Assembly (NCBI GenBank): GCA_034521465.1
Contig: JAXHMN010000010.1
Location: forward strand, 124,001-188,000
Length of the DNA stretch: 64,000 nt
Direction: 5' to 3'
Origin: SURF-28 sp034521465
GTDB lineage: Bacteria > Bacteroidota > Ignavibacteria > Ignavibacteriales > Melioribacteraceae
Part shown: in pieces, positions 30,932 to 41,437 of the stretch
Position numbering within the stretch: position 1 is the stretch's first letter
Layout of the letters: each line of letters opens with the position of its first letter
The notes under the pieces: generated by a model
What the model saw: the letters and a program-made list of their open reading frames with translations, nothing else
Databases searched by the model: none
Told to the model about the DNA's origin: nothing
Made by a program: the position numbers and the translations under genes

Positions 30932-32419
30932 CTAATTACGAATTCTTATTATGAACATTGCTCCGTTATCTTTTTTGTTTACCGCATCGAGTTCCCACCC
31001 GCATCTTTTAACTGCAATTTGATGTGCAATATAGCAGCCGTATCCACTGTTTTGATTTTCATAATTCTTTGTTGAGACGTTTTCTGAAAATACTTCTTTT
31101 TTACCTTCGTTATTTTTTTTCAGCAATTTAGGATCAAATCCTTTTCCGTTATCTGAAATTTCTACTGTTATTATTTCAGCGCTTGCATCGTACTTCGTCT
31201 CTATTGTTATAAGTATTTTCTCTACGTTTGCGTGGTCAATACAATTTTGAATTAAGGGTTCGAAAATTTCCCACACAACAAATTGGTTAATGTTTATCTT
31301 CGGTAAATTAGGATCTAATTTTAGATCGAAATCGAAAGTCTCGGTTTTTGAAGAAATTCTTAAAAATAAATGATCAATCAAAAATTTGATTAAATCATTC
31401 AAATCGGTTTGAAACATTTGTCCGCGCACAGTATGCAGCGGCGGATCATACCACTTCATATCATAAATGACACGTGAAATAAAATTTGAATATTTTGTAA
31501 CCCTATCAATTATTTCTTTTGAATTAGTTTGAGATAGTTTTTTAACATCCTCTTTAATAAAGCCCATCACCTTTTCGGCTTTATGATGCGTGTGATAAAT
31601 ACGTTTAGTAAAAAGCGATTCTTTCTCATGTATGATCTGCTCTTTTAGATGTTTTTCATTTTCTGCATAAAGCATTCTTTGTGCTTCGTTTCTTTCTTTT
31701 AAGGTATACGACGATATATAATACATCGCAAGTAAACCGAATAAAATTAAAGATGAGTAAATAATTGCGGTTTCTTCATAGCTCGAGATTATCTCACCGG
31801 TTATGTTTTCAAAATCCGGGTTCTGCCTGATATAAAGCACTCCATGATATTCACCGTTAGGTACAAAAGGGACAAAAACATGAAAGGTTTCGCGTCCCTC
31901 TATTTTACTATAAATCCGTTCGTTATTTTTCAAAGAATCGCTAAACAAGCTATATTGTTCCATCGCCGCTAAACGCCTTTTACTTTCTTCTTCAAGTTGA
32001 TTGATTTGAATATTTCCACGGAGATAATTATAGAGCGTTGTACCATCATCAATTGCATAATGTTGATTTTGTCGCGTTACAAACAGACAAACATCTTCGA
32101 TATTTTTTACAAGTAATTGCTGGCTAAAAATTATGTTGAAGGACTGTATAATTTTTCTTTCGTCATAATCAGATTCAATATTCCTTATGTCAACATTTTC
32201 CAACAATAGTTCTAAAGAAGTCGTGGCAAGATGACCAATTTTTTCGGCAGAGTCTTGTTGATACCACTTCTGAGTATTCTCCAGAAAATTTTGTAAAGAT
32301 TGCTTTTGAATTATAGAGAGAATTATTTGGAAAAAGATAAGCACAATGAAAAGTACCGTTATATGCCTAAGTTCAAATCGATACCTTTTTAGATTCTGTA
32401 TAAACTTTTGTCTTGTCAT
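30932..32419 (-). CDS. Sensor histidine kinase of the sugar-sensing operon
   Basis: This is a membrane kinase of 495 residues. It has two membrane helices (about 18-40, ITVLFIVLIFFQIIL, and about 215-240, SSLILFGLLAMYYIS), enclosing a periplasmic region of about 170 residues. The cytoplasmic part has a coiled-coil-like linker, a His-rich stretch IYHTHHKAEKVMGF in place of a standard H-box, then an ATPase domain with the N-box LIQNCIDHA, the G1 box DNGKGFDP and a G2-like NSGYGCYIAHQIA. The lack of a normal HisKA motif makes it a divergent kinase. It lies 4 bp after the binding-protein gene and 8 bp before the sigma-54 regulator, so the partners are clear from context. Confidence 0.88.
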   Translation of the reverse strand: MTRQKFIQNLKRYRFELRHITVLFIVLIFFQIILSIIQKQSLQNFLENTQKWYQQDSAEKIGHLATTSLELLLENVDIRNIESDYDERKIIQSFNIIFSQQLLVKNIEDVCLFVTRQNQHYAIDDGTTLYNYLRGNIQINQLEEESKRRLAAMEQYSLFSDSLKNNERIYSKIEGRETFHVFVPFVPNGEYHGVLYIRQNPDFENITGEIISSYEETAIIYSSLILFGLLAMYYISSYTLKERNEAQRMLYAENEKHLKEQIIHEKESLFTKRIYHTHHKAEKVMGFIKEDVKKLSQTNSKEIIDRVTKYSNFISRVIYDMKWYDPPLHTVRGQMFQTDLNDLIKFLIDHLFLRISSKTETFDFDLKLDPNLPKININQFVVWEIFEPLIQNCIDHANVEKILITIETKYDASAEIITVEISDNGKGFDPKLLKKNNEGKKEVFSENVSTKNYENQNSGYGCYIAHQIAVKRCGWELDAVNKKDNGAMFIIRIRN

Positions 32420-32423
32420 CGGC

Positions 32424-33752
32424 TTACTTAAATATAACTTCTTTTGAATTGACCATTTTGGTTGCTTCGGATAAAGCAGCTTCTATTTCAAGTTCGTTGT
32501 TTAGAACCTTGTGAATAAAATAAGAAATAATATCGCTAATGCGTGAGTAATCTACCAGCAAAGGTCGATGCACACCGTATTCAAATTGCTGCTCATAAAA
32601 ATCAAGCACTTCATAATTAGCAACTGTTGAATCTTCATAAACAGATCTTATTACTGGTAATGAACCATTCTCCTCGAAGAACAATTTTTGAGAATCATGT
32701 TGGAGCACAAATTTAATAAACTCAATCACCTCGGGTTTATTCTCTGAAAATTTAGATACAATCAAATTCCAACCGCCAAAAACTGCCGCGGGTTTAGTTC
32801 CTTTAAAGTGAGGAAGAGGCGCTCTCTTAATTTTGCTTTTAGCCTCTTCGTTTAGATTAACAATATTTTCCGAAAAAAACGTCGGCCATGATCTTATAAA
32901 ATAACCACCACTTTCAACATAATATTGATAAGCAGGATGTTCGGTAAACGCTGTAACGACTTTAGGTGTAAATTTGTATTTATGAATTAAATCATACAAT
33001 GTCTGTAATGCCTTTCTTGATTCAGGCTGAAGTAAATCAATCCTATCCCCAGAAAAAAAATCTCTATTCTGATTTAAGACTAATTCCATAAAACTACAAA
33101 TTAAGCCTTCGTAATCGGAAGCCGGGTAAATATAGAAGGGAACATTGTTATGCTTAAGTTTAGTTCCTAGATCAATGAACTCATTCCAAGTTATTGAGTT
33201 TTCAATACGTGTCTTTAATTTTTTATAATTCGTAAGTTGTGATAACTTATCTTCCCTATAATATAAAGTACCAAGATCGAGTGAGAGTGGGACCGAGATT
33301 AATCTCTCATCGTAATAACAAGTAGGAAATACCGGATCAATAATTTTAGATAAGAATGATTCATCAAAATAATCTGTTAAATCTTCGGCATATTTTTCAA
33401 ATCGATAACCCCAGACTATATCAACAGAGAATAGATCAATCTTTTCACTCTTGCTTCTCAAAGCTCTCGCCAAAAGTTCTTTTCTTTCGTTTGTACTGAA
33501 TTTTCTAAAAGGAAGATTTATCGGGATTACTTTTATCCTTCCATAGTATTTCTCATTAAATTTATCAATTATCTTTTGGTGAGTTTCGGTTATAGCATCC
33601 GCATAATGGATTTCAGTTATATTTGGAGCATTATTAATTGTTTCATAATTATTGTTGCTGTAGATATAGACAAATATTAAAACAACAACACTGACGATCC
33701 AGAAAAAATAAGATGGCTTAAAGAAGGTTTTCTTTTTATTTTCTTCACTCAT
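32424..33752 (-). CDS. Membrane-anchored sugar-binding protein (MalE-like), sensory
   Basis: This is a protein of 442 residues with the fold of extracellular solute-binding protein family 1. An uncleaved-looking membrane anchor (about residues 13-32, FFWIVSVVVLIFVYIYS) replaces a lipobox. The binding domain follows: ITEIHYADAITETHQKIIDKF, DLFSVDIVWGYRFEKYAEDL, VPLSLDLGTLYYREDKL and AVFGGWNLIVSK. No ABC permease or ATPase gene is nearby. Instead a histidine kinase gene starts 4 bp downstream, followed by a sigma-54 activator. The likely role is to present sugar binding in the periplasm to the kinase. The ligand is unknown; beta-gluco-oligosaccharide is inferred from the locus. Confidence 0.88.
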   Translation of the reverse strand: MSEENKKKTFFKPSYFFWIVSVVVLIFVYIYSNNNYETINNAPNITEIHYADAITETHQKIIDKFNEKYYGRIKVIPINLPFRKFSTNERKELLARALRSKSEKIDLFSVDIVWGYRFEKYAEDLTDYFDESFLSKIIDPVFPTCYYDERLISVPLSLDLGTLYYREDKLSQLTNYKKLKTRIENSITWNEFIDLGTKLKHNNVPFYIYPASDYEGLICSFMELVLNQNRDFFSGDRIDLLQPESRKALQTLYDLIHKYKFTPKVVTAFTEHPAYQYYVESGGYFIRSWPTFFSENIVNLNEEAKSKIKRAPLPHFKGTKPAAVFGGWNLIVSKFSENKPEVIEFIKFVLQHDSQKLFFEENGSLPVIRSVYEDSTVANYEVLDFYEQQFEYGVHRPLLVDYSRISDIISYFIHKVLNNELEIEAALSEATKMVNSKEVIFK

Positions 33753-33780
33753 TTAACAGAGCCATTAATTTTTTTATAAA

Positions 33781-33808
33781 TTTATATACAATAAATTACA
33801 TCTAACAA
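33781..33808 (-). promoter_or_regulatory. Possible sigma-70-type promoter of the sensory operon
   Basis: The minus strand has TTGTTA (33803-33808) and TATAAA (33781-33786) separated by 16 bases, about 30 bases before the binding-protein ATG at 33752. The 117-bp divergent gap is very AT-rich, so chance similarity is possible. Confidence 0.35.
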
Positions 33809-33869
33809 ATTAATAATGCTAATTTCTTATTTTTTCATTTCGAAAAAAGACATTTAATAAGGCAAAATT

Positions 33870-35681
33870 ATGAAATATTTACCTTTTCTTTTTCTAATAG
33901 CATTTTTATTTATTAATGATTTGATAGCGCAGAGTAACATTTTAGCAAAGCTGGATAACTCCGAAATTACGAGTGAAGAATTTTTAAAAAGATTTGAACT
34001 AACACCACGCATCCGTTCTTCTACGAATATTGATTCTCAGAAAGTGCATTTTCTATATACTTTGACCGCCGAGAAACTTTGGGCGGAAGATGCCAGAAGA
34101 CAAAACCTCGACACACTTGAGTTATTTGAACAGTACATTATGAATCTTGAAAAAATGTTTGTCCGGGATGCATTGTTTAAAAAAGAAGTTGATAGTAAAA
34201 TCAACATAACTTCCGAAGAGTTAAGTGAAGCAATGAATAGAAAAAGGAGTGAACTCCATCTCAAGTTTTTATTCAGTCAATCTAAAGGTGATATTGATTC
34301 GCTCTACCAACTGCTATCAGAAGTACCTGTTGATTCAATATTGCAAGATCGCCCTGAAAGAAAGGAACAAATAGCACCGGTCAAAGTGGTCTTTGGACAA
34401 ATGAAAGAAGGTTTGGAAGATTCGTTATATAATCTCGATGTTAATGAATATACTAAACCTATATTCAATGATATCGGTTGGGTGATTTATTACTTGCAAA
34501 ATAAAGTTGAGTTAAGTGGTCCTACGCTCGGCGATCAAGAAACCTTCTATTCAGAGTTGAACGAAGTGCTAACTACACGTAAAAAACAGAAATTAATGAA
34601 TGATTATTTGAGAAATCTATTGAAAGACGTAAACATTCGTGCCGACGGTGAAATGTTTCAAAGACTTGTTGATTTGCTTTTCTCGGCTTTATCCAAAAAA
34701 GACTTTAACACTGAGACTTCCATTTTCTATTTATACGAAGATGATATTTTGAAAATCATAAATTCCGTTGAATCGAACTTATTAGCAGAAGATTTTATAA
34801 AATTTCGAGAAAATCCTATTTCATTTAAGAACTTTTTATATTACCTCTATACCAACAATTTTAAATCAAACGGTTTAGATAAAGCTTCTATCCGAAACTC
34901 ACTTAATGGCGTCGTCAGAGAATTTATCCAATTCGAAATAATTGCAAGAAAAGGATATAAAGAAAATCTGCACTTACTTCCTGAAATTCAGAACGAGCTT
35001 GATATGTGGGAGAATAATTTTTTATCTCAATATCTTCGCAATACATATACTTCCAAAGCAAGAGTTACTGATTCAGAACTAGAGAAACACATTTCCGCTA
35101 TCAGTGATTCACTAATTTCAACAACGTTTGTTTCGATTACAGAAGCAAAATTCAATAACCTAGATGAAGTACACTATCTGTTTTCCAGGATGCAGTCGGG
35201 TGAAAGCTTTGAGGAGGTCGTGCAATCATTGAATCTATCTTCAAATCGATTGCATCACAGCGACTCTTTAAAACCTATTTCTGAGTATATCGAATTAACA
35301 AATATTATAGAAGATATGGAACCCGGCAGTATCTATGGACCCGTCGTGAGAGCAGACGGTTATTCGGTGATTAAATTACATCAAAGAGAGAAACGTGAAT
35401 TATCATTCATAGAAAAAAATAAATTGCAGATTGATAATGAACGAGAGATTTTATTTTACGAAAAATTAAAAGACCTAGTTGAGAATAGAACTATTGAATT
35501 AGCCGAAGAACAAGATTTACAGATAAATGAAAACAGATTAAAAGATATCCAAGTAACTGAAGTTCCGGCACTGATTTTTAGATATTATGGATTCGGTGGA
35601 CAGACTGTAGCAGCACCATTTTCAGATCTTTTTTATGATTGGTTCTATAAATACCAAAGCAAAGAAAAAGAAGCTTTATAG
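33870..35681 (+). CDS. SurA-like peptidyl-prolyl isomerase (parvulin type)
   Basis: This is an intact exported protein of 603 residues. The signal peptide is MKYLPFLFLIAFLFINDLIAQ. A SurA-type N-terminal helical region follows, with the typical early sequence LAKLDNSEITSEEFLKRFEL. Two regions resemble parvulin domains: about 118-215 (ELHLKFLFSQ ... PIFNDIGWVIYYLQNK) and about 400-505 (VHYLFSRMQSGESFEEVVQSL ... PGSIYGPVVRADGYSVIKL). Such proteins help outer-membrane proteins fold in the periplasm, and a role for the many beta barrels and T9SS proteins of this organism is plausible. It is transcribed divergently from the sensory operon and converges with the alpha-2-macroglobulin gene. Confidence 0.85.
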   Translation: MKYLPFLFLIAFLFINDLIAQSNILAKLDNSEITSEEFLKRFELTPRIRSSTNIDSQKVHFLYTLTAEKLWAEDARRQNLDTLELFEQYIMNLEKMFVRDALFKKEVDSKINITSEELSEAMNRKRSELHLKFLFSQSKGDIDSLYQLLSEVPVDSILQDRPERKEQIAPVKVVFGQMKEGLEDSLYNLDVNEYTKPIFNDIGWVIYYLQNKVELSGPTLGDQETFYSELNEVLTTRKKQKLMNDYLRNLLKDVNIRADGEMFQRLVDLLFSALSKKDFNTETSIFYLYEDDILKIINSVESNLLAEDFIKFRENPISFKNFLYYLYTNNFKSNGLDKASIRNSLNGVVREFIQFEIIARKGYKENLHLLPEIQNELDMWENNFLSQYLRNTYTSKARVTDSELEKHISAISDSLISTTFVSITEAKFNNLDEVHYLFSRMQSGESFEEVVQSLNLSSNRLHHSDSLKPISEYIELTNIIEDMEPGSIYGPVVRADGYSVIKLHQREKRELSFIEKNKLQIDNEREILFYEKLKDLVENRTIELAEEQDLQINENRLKDIQVTEVPALIFRYYGFGGQTVAAPFSDLFYDWFYKYQSKEKEAL

Positions 35682-35778
35682 TTTACACGAATCTAATATC
35701 GCGGTATAAATTTTATTTTGATTATAAAATCATTACTGCATAAATAAATTCTATATCGGCGAACCAAAACCATAATGT

Positions 35779-38700
35779 TTATCTGACGATAATTTCTTTA
35801 CCGCCATTGTATGATCGATACTCTTTATCATACATTGCTTCTGCTCCAATTGCCGGAAGCACGAATTTTCCTTTATTAACCACACGAAGCAGGTAATAAA
35901 ACTCATTCGATTTATTTCGCTGTAAATCAGTGAATAGTATTATTCTATCATCGCGGATATCTGAATATTGAATGTTCATTAGGTAATTTGAATTTACGTT
36001 TAGTCTATTAACTTCAGTCAATCTCGGATTTTCAATTTCGAATCCGGCTGGAATCATATCCGTAATAACAATGTTTTCAGCCGAGCGATCGTATCCGGTT
36101 AAAGTAATTTTAGCAAGTATCATCTGCCCCTGCTCAAAATTATTAATTGAACTCCCTGTTCGATAATCATAATAATTTCTACGAACACTCATAAACGAAT
36201 CTTCTTCCTTGACCGGTTCGTTTACTTTTACTCCTTCGGTACTCCAGAAATAATAAACTTCGCCCTCACCACTTGCGTTAAGTATGATCTCCGCCCCGTT
36301 TAATATTGAATCGGATAGCGATAAATCAACTCCGTCAAAAGAAGTGAGTTTAGCTTCGTCAACAGAAACATCCACTTTCACATCAGCATCGGCATTTAAA
36401 CTAGCGGCTTTACCGAGAGTTAAAAATACCCACGCACGTTCCTGTGTTGAATAAAGCTGCTCCGTCAAACTCGATAAATGTTTTACCATCGACTGCACCC
36501 GCTCATTGTTCGGATCAACTTCCAACATGACATTTAACATGATTGCATTTGAACGCGCTTCCGAATCAAAAGTATCTCCGGTTTGTCTTTCGGTTTTTTC
36601 AGGAGTGAATATTTCGGGAAGCATATCTTTGTACGATGTCCATTTACCGTTTAATGCATATGCCCCGGCTAAAAGATATTTTGAATCCCGTGACAGCAAA
36701 TGCGGGCGAGCTTTGTAGTAATTCATTGTTGATAAATCAGCTTTACCCGCAAGAGCTAAAACATAAAGTGAATAAATCGATTCTTTCGGAGCTATCTTAG
36801 AAACTGTTCGCCGTGAACCTTCGTAAGTAACATAATCCGTTGTGCTTTTTTCTTTCACTTTGTTTTGCAAATAGTTTACAGCATTTTTCAGAACAGTTTC
36901 ATTTACTTGATAACCGGCGTTCTTTGCTTCGAGCAAGAAGTGAACTGCATAGACAGTACTCCACCAATTCGAGTTAGCTGCACCCTGCCAATAAGCAAAA
37001 GCGCCGTCGAAGAGTTGCATCGATTCAATTTTCCGGATTCCTTCTTTAACAAAATAAACCGGGTTATTTGATCTATAAATTTCCGGTGCAACAATTTTTG
37101 CAAGTTCGTCAAAATAAATTTGAGGAAAGAGCTTCGAGACTGTCTGTTCCAAACACCCGTGCGGATAACCGACTAGATATTTCAATTGTTTTGCAAATTT
37201 AACAGCCGGAAATTTACTTATCGTTAATACTGTTGATTGAGTTCCAGCAAAATAGTTAGAAGGAATTTGAATCAACTTTTCTTCACCCGCTTTAATTAAA
37301 CCCGATCCGGATTCAACAACAAACGGAGATATTGGTCTAACTCCGATTTCAATTTCGTTTGTAACTTGTGCCATTCCACTTGTAGAAATTTTTATCTTAG
37401 CATTACCGACACGATCTTCGGCTATGATCACAAACTGAGCTTTTGCGGTTGAGTTGCCTTCTACTTCCACTTTTTGAGATGATTCTGAAATTAGATTAAT
37501 CGGTCCTTCTGCAGAAACATTTACGTTAACATCTCCCCTCTCACTTGTTGTATTAATGATGGTTACCGGCATTACAAGCGAATCACCGACAGATAAAAAT
37601 CTTGGTATTTCCGGTTCAATGATTAGATCGTCCGCAACTTTCATTGCTTTATCACTACTGCCGAATTTTTGTCCGTCATAAGCCAACGCCATTAGTCTTA
37701 CTTCACCGTTGAACTGCGGAATATCTAATTCAATTTCAACCTCACCGTTTGAATTGGTTTTTCTAATTCCGCTCCAATACGAAAACAGTTTGAATCTTTT
37801 AGTTGTAATCGGATTCGCCCGTTTCTGTAACTCCGCTGCTAATTTATCACCACCCGTTGAGGATGAAATAGAGACTATTTCCGGCAGCAAAAGTTTATAT
37901 AAATCATAACTGCTTACTCTCAACGGACGTTTTGCATTAAAGTGATTATATGGATCGGGTGTTTGATAATTTTTTATCTGAAGTATTCCCTCATCCACAG
38001 CCGCAAGTGTTATGTAAATATTTTTATTGGAACTCGTTTTTATTTTTACTTTTTGTTTAGTACTTGGTTTTACTTTTTCGTTTGATGTTATTGTAAGCGG
38101 AAGATTGTTTGCACTCTTTTCAACTTTCATTGAAGCAAATCCGTGAGCAACTAGAAATGGTGCCTGATTATCAGCTTCGTGTGGTCTAAATAGAGTTGCC
38201 GTTACATAAGCATTCGGCATAAACAATTCTTTTGTTTCAATATTTAATTCATAAGAACGATCTGTTACATCAACATAGCGATGATCATACACACCGTTTC
38301 GTTCAAATGTAATTAACATCCTTCCGGCAAAAGGAGTCATAAATAATATTTTTGCATTTTCGTTCGGCTCATATTTTTCTTTATCGAATACTATTTCGAT
38401 TCTGCCTTCTTTATCAACTTCAAAAGATGATGCGGTTGAACTTCCCCAACCGTATGCATAAAAATCTTTGTAAACATAACCTTCGTTTTCATTTCCCTTC
38501 TTCGCAATTCTTAATTGATACTTACCAGACTTATCCAACACAACCGGTATATCGGTTAAACCGTTGTTAAATTTTATATCTTTTTCCCACTCAACAATTT
38601 CCTTTTCTTCCGACGTGTAATAATATCTGTCACCGTAATCTTTTTTAAGAACAGTCTGCCACTCGTAACGGACAAGCTGTGCGGTTCCGGTGAATGAATT

Positions 38701-41162
38701 TATTGCTGCATCGTTTTCATTTACAACCGCGGCTTTGAAATTGAGTCTTTCATTTGTTCCGAAATAATAACCCGGCGCTTTTACTCCGATAAAATAATCT
38801 TTCGGGTAAACAGTAAAATCTGCTACACGGTTTACCGGTCTGCCTGTTAAATCGAATACGCTTACGAAAGCATATCCCTTTACGATTCCACCAGCAGCAA
38901 TGTCACCCGGAAGAATGTAACTTAACTCAGCTTCACCATATTCGTCCAACATGCCTTCAAGAAAAGTGTTTTCTATTGCAGTATTTTGTGCTGTTGATCT
39001 TGAAAAATCATAATCTTTAAAAGTGTTACTGGAGAACGGTTGATGCCGAAGTTGAATATCGGCTTCGTACCTTAAGCCCGCTGCATCAGCCCCGAAGAGA
39101 AACTCTGCATCTGCTTTAATGTTGACTCTATTCCCGGGTAATATTTCTCCTTTTCGTTTGTTAATGCCACACGAATTTTATCCGGTACAAAATCTTCAAC
39201 ATTAAAAGTATATACGCCGATCAGTTGGCTGCCGCCAATATATACTTCGGTTTTATATTCACCTGTTAAAGCATAATCCGGCATATTAAAAGATAGTTCA
39301 AACGAACCTTGTTCATTCAATGATTTCTTAAACTCGTCAAAGGTTTTTCCTGTTGGTGAAATTACTTTAATTATAACAGGCAAATCTTGCACAACCTTAG
39401 TTTGATTGTCACGTATGATTGCCGAAAGATTTACTTTATCTCCCGGTCGATATAAATTTCTATCTCCGTAAATAAATGCTTGGTAACTGTTGGAATATTC
39501 AGTTCTTCCGCCGACATCAAACCGGGATGTTTCAACGTATGTTTCCCGCAGATCGATATAATTAAAATCTTCTTCAAGTTCTGCGGTAATTAACTGTGGC
39601 GGAAAGTCTTTTAATTTATCTTTTGTTTTTTCAAAAACAACAAACCCTTGTTCGTTTGTTTTTCCTTCAAGCATTATTTGATTGTTAAAAGAAATAACAG
39701 ATACGTGAACATTCTCAACCGGTTGCGCGGTTTTAATGGAATTAACAAAAACATTAATTTGATCAGTTGATTGTTTTGTAATTATCGCTAAATCAGAAAT
39801 TGCAACCATCTTTGAATCTTGTATCCATCGATCTTCCGAGGATCTGACGGTTACCGTGTAAATACCTTTGTAATTATTCTTGATTGCTTCATCCAAATTA
39901 ACATTGACTTTTTGCAGCCAGTTCCGGCTTCCACGAAGTTCTCGTTTATCTGTGTAAAGTTCTCTTCCAAAACTTTCAGTGTAAAACTGTGGATTATAAT
40001 AACCGGAGTAATTATTATATGTATATGAATAACGGTTAAGAAAATGAAGCAAGTTATTTTTAAATATCTGCGAAACTTCAATTTCTACTTCATTAACATT
40101 AACAACATTTGCTTCAATGTTTTTCTCACCGCTGAGCATTAAGTACTTGCCACTTTTATCGCCAAAGTTTATCGATGGATTTAGCGAGACTAAAGAAACT
40201 ACTTGCTCATATTCGTACTCAAGTTCGCCACCGTAAAGTCCCGGCATACCTTTTTCAATTTTTAAAGTAACCGTCTGTAGATTTTCAAAATTTGCTTCTA
40301 TACGAAAAGAGTTTTCGGTTACAAAATATTTTGTTTCTCTTTGCGGATCGAGGGAAACATAATTTTTAAGCTGTTCTTCATCAACCATTTGTGTAGTACC
40401 GACAATTATTGCTCCTGTTTGACCATCAAACTCAGACGCAACTCCTGTTATTGCCAGCTCAGTAATCGGAGGAAGGTCTTGGGCAAACTCACGAGTTTCT
40501 TGAAGCGGTTTTTTTCCGATTATTGACTCCAATCCTTTCTTAACAACTACTTCGAATTCCTGTTCTTCATCGGTCTGTTGAATCTCACCAAAATTGACTG
40601 CTATCGTTTTTGCTGAATTCTGAGAAACAATTTCAATGTTTGTTATTTCTTTTCCTTCCTTGAACACACTTAAATATTCTTTTAGTCTGCTAGGATTGAC
40701 TGCATAATTGAAATGTATATTTGTTTGAACAGAAAGCGTGTATGCCGCATTTGGTATTTTTGTCCAGAAAAAATCGACAGCCGTAACATCAAAATCGGGT
40801 GTATGAAATTCATACTCATCGAAATCGGGAGTAAATGTTGTGTTGAACAGAACTTCTTTAGTTACCTGCGCTTTATAATTTTGAATTGGTTCAAGCGGAA
40901 CATCGGGAGAAAAAATTAAGGTTCGAGAATCAATCCACTTAAATTTACCGGCAATGGCGGGTTCAAATTCCACAAATTGTTGATCCGTCCATTTATCAAT
41001 TTGATCAGCCGGAGCTAAGTTTTCGGAAAACTCGATTGTGAACGTTGTTAAATTATTTACTTCGCCGGCAGGTTCAAAATTTGTTATCGATACGGAGTTA
41101 CTCGGTCCGCATGAAATTAATATGGTAAACAATAAAATTATAAACGGAATAGCTCGTCTCAT
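35779..41162 (-). CDS. Alpha-2-macroglobulin family lipoprotein (one frameshift)
   Basis: This is a very large envelope protein of about 1,794 residues. The start at 41162 gives a lipoprotein signal with lipobox ISC (MRRAIPFIILLFTILISCGPS). A frame change near 39080-39110 splits it; reading through gives KADAEFLFGADAAGLRYEADIQLR before the second long piece. It has MG-type beta domains, the macroglobulin core (ETYVETSRFDVGGRT, YGDRNLYRPGDKVNLSAIIRD), FSYWSGIRKTNSNGEVEIELDIPQFNGEVR ahead of the complement-like part, and the thioester-type motif GCLEQ near 37145-37158, with its Cys and Gln kept. Bacterial members are thought to trap proteases in the periplasm. The usual partner pbpC is not next to it. 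Confidence 0.9.
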
Positions 41163-41437
41163 TTATTCCTCGATTTTTTTCAATTATTAAGTTTACTTAA
41201 AATTATTTGCCAGACTGCTTGATTTTTTATCATCAAAAATAAAAGTAATGATTTGCTATTAAATATGTCACAATTTGTTTTCACAAAACAACTTTTTCTT
41301 AATTTAAAAAATTTTTCAATTTTCATAACATATTTTGTTATATTAAAAGCAATCTCTTTGGATAAACAAAACGACTTACGTAATTTTTCACTCAATTGTT
41401 TTATTCACAGTTTACTAAAGAGTTTAAGGTTATTGAA

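Noticed and set aside
35682..35778. Gap between the convergent PPIase and macroglobulin genes
   Set aside because: A terminator was expected, but no convincing hairpin was found.
38352..40919. Several plus-strand open frames of 60-75 codons
   Set aside because: They lie antisense within the alpha-2-macroglobulin gene and show no protein-like composition or start signals.
41163..41437. Very AT-rich gap, considered as an origin or a transferred segment
   Set aside because: No DnaA-box cluster or repeat was seen. It is a divergent promoter region and high AT content is enough to explain it.
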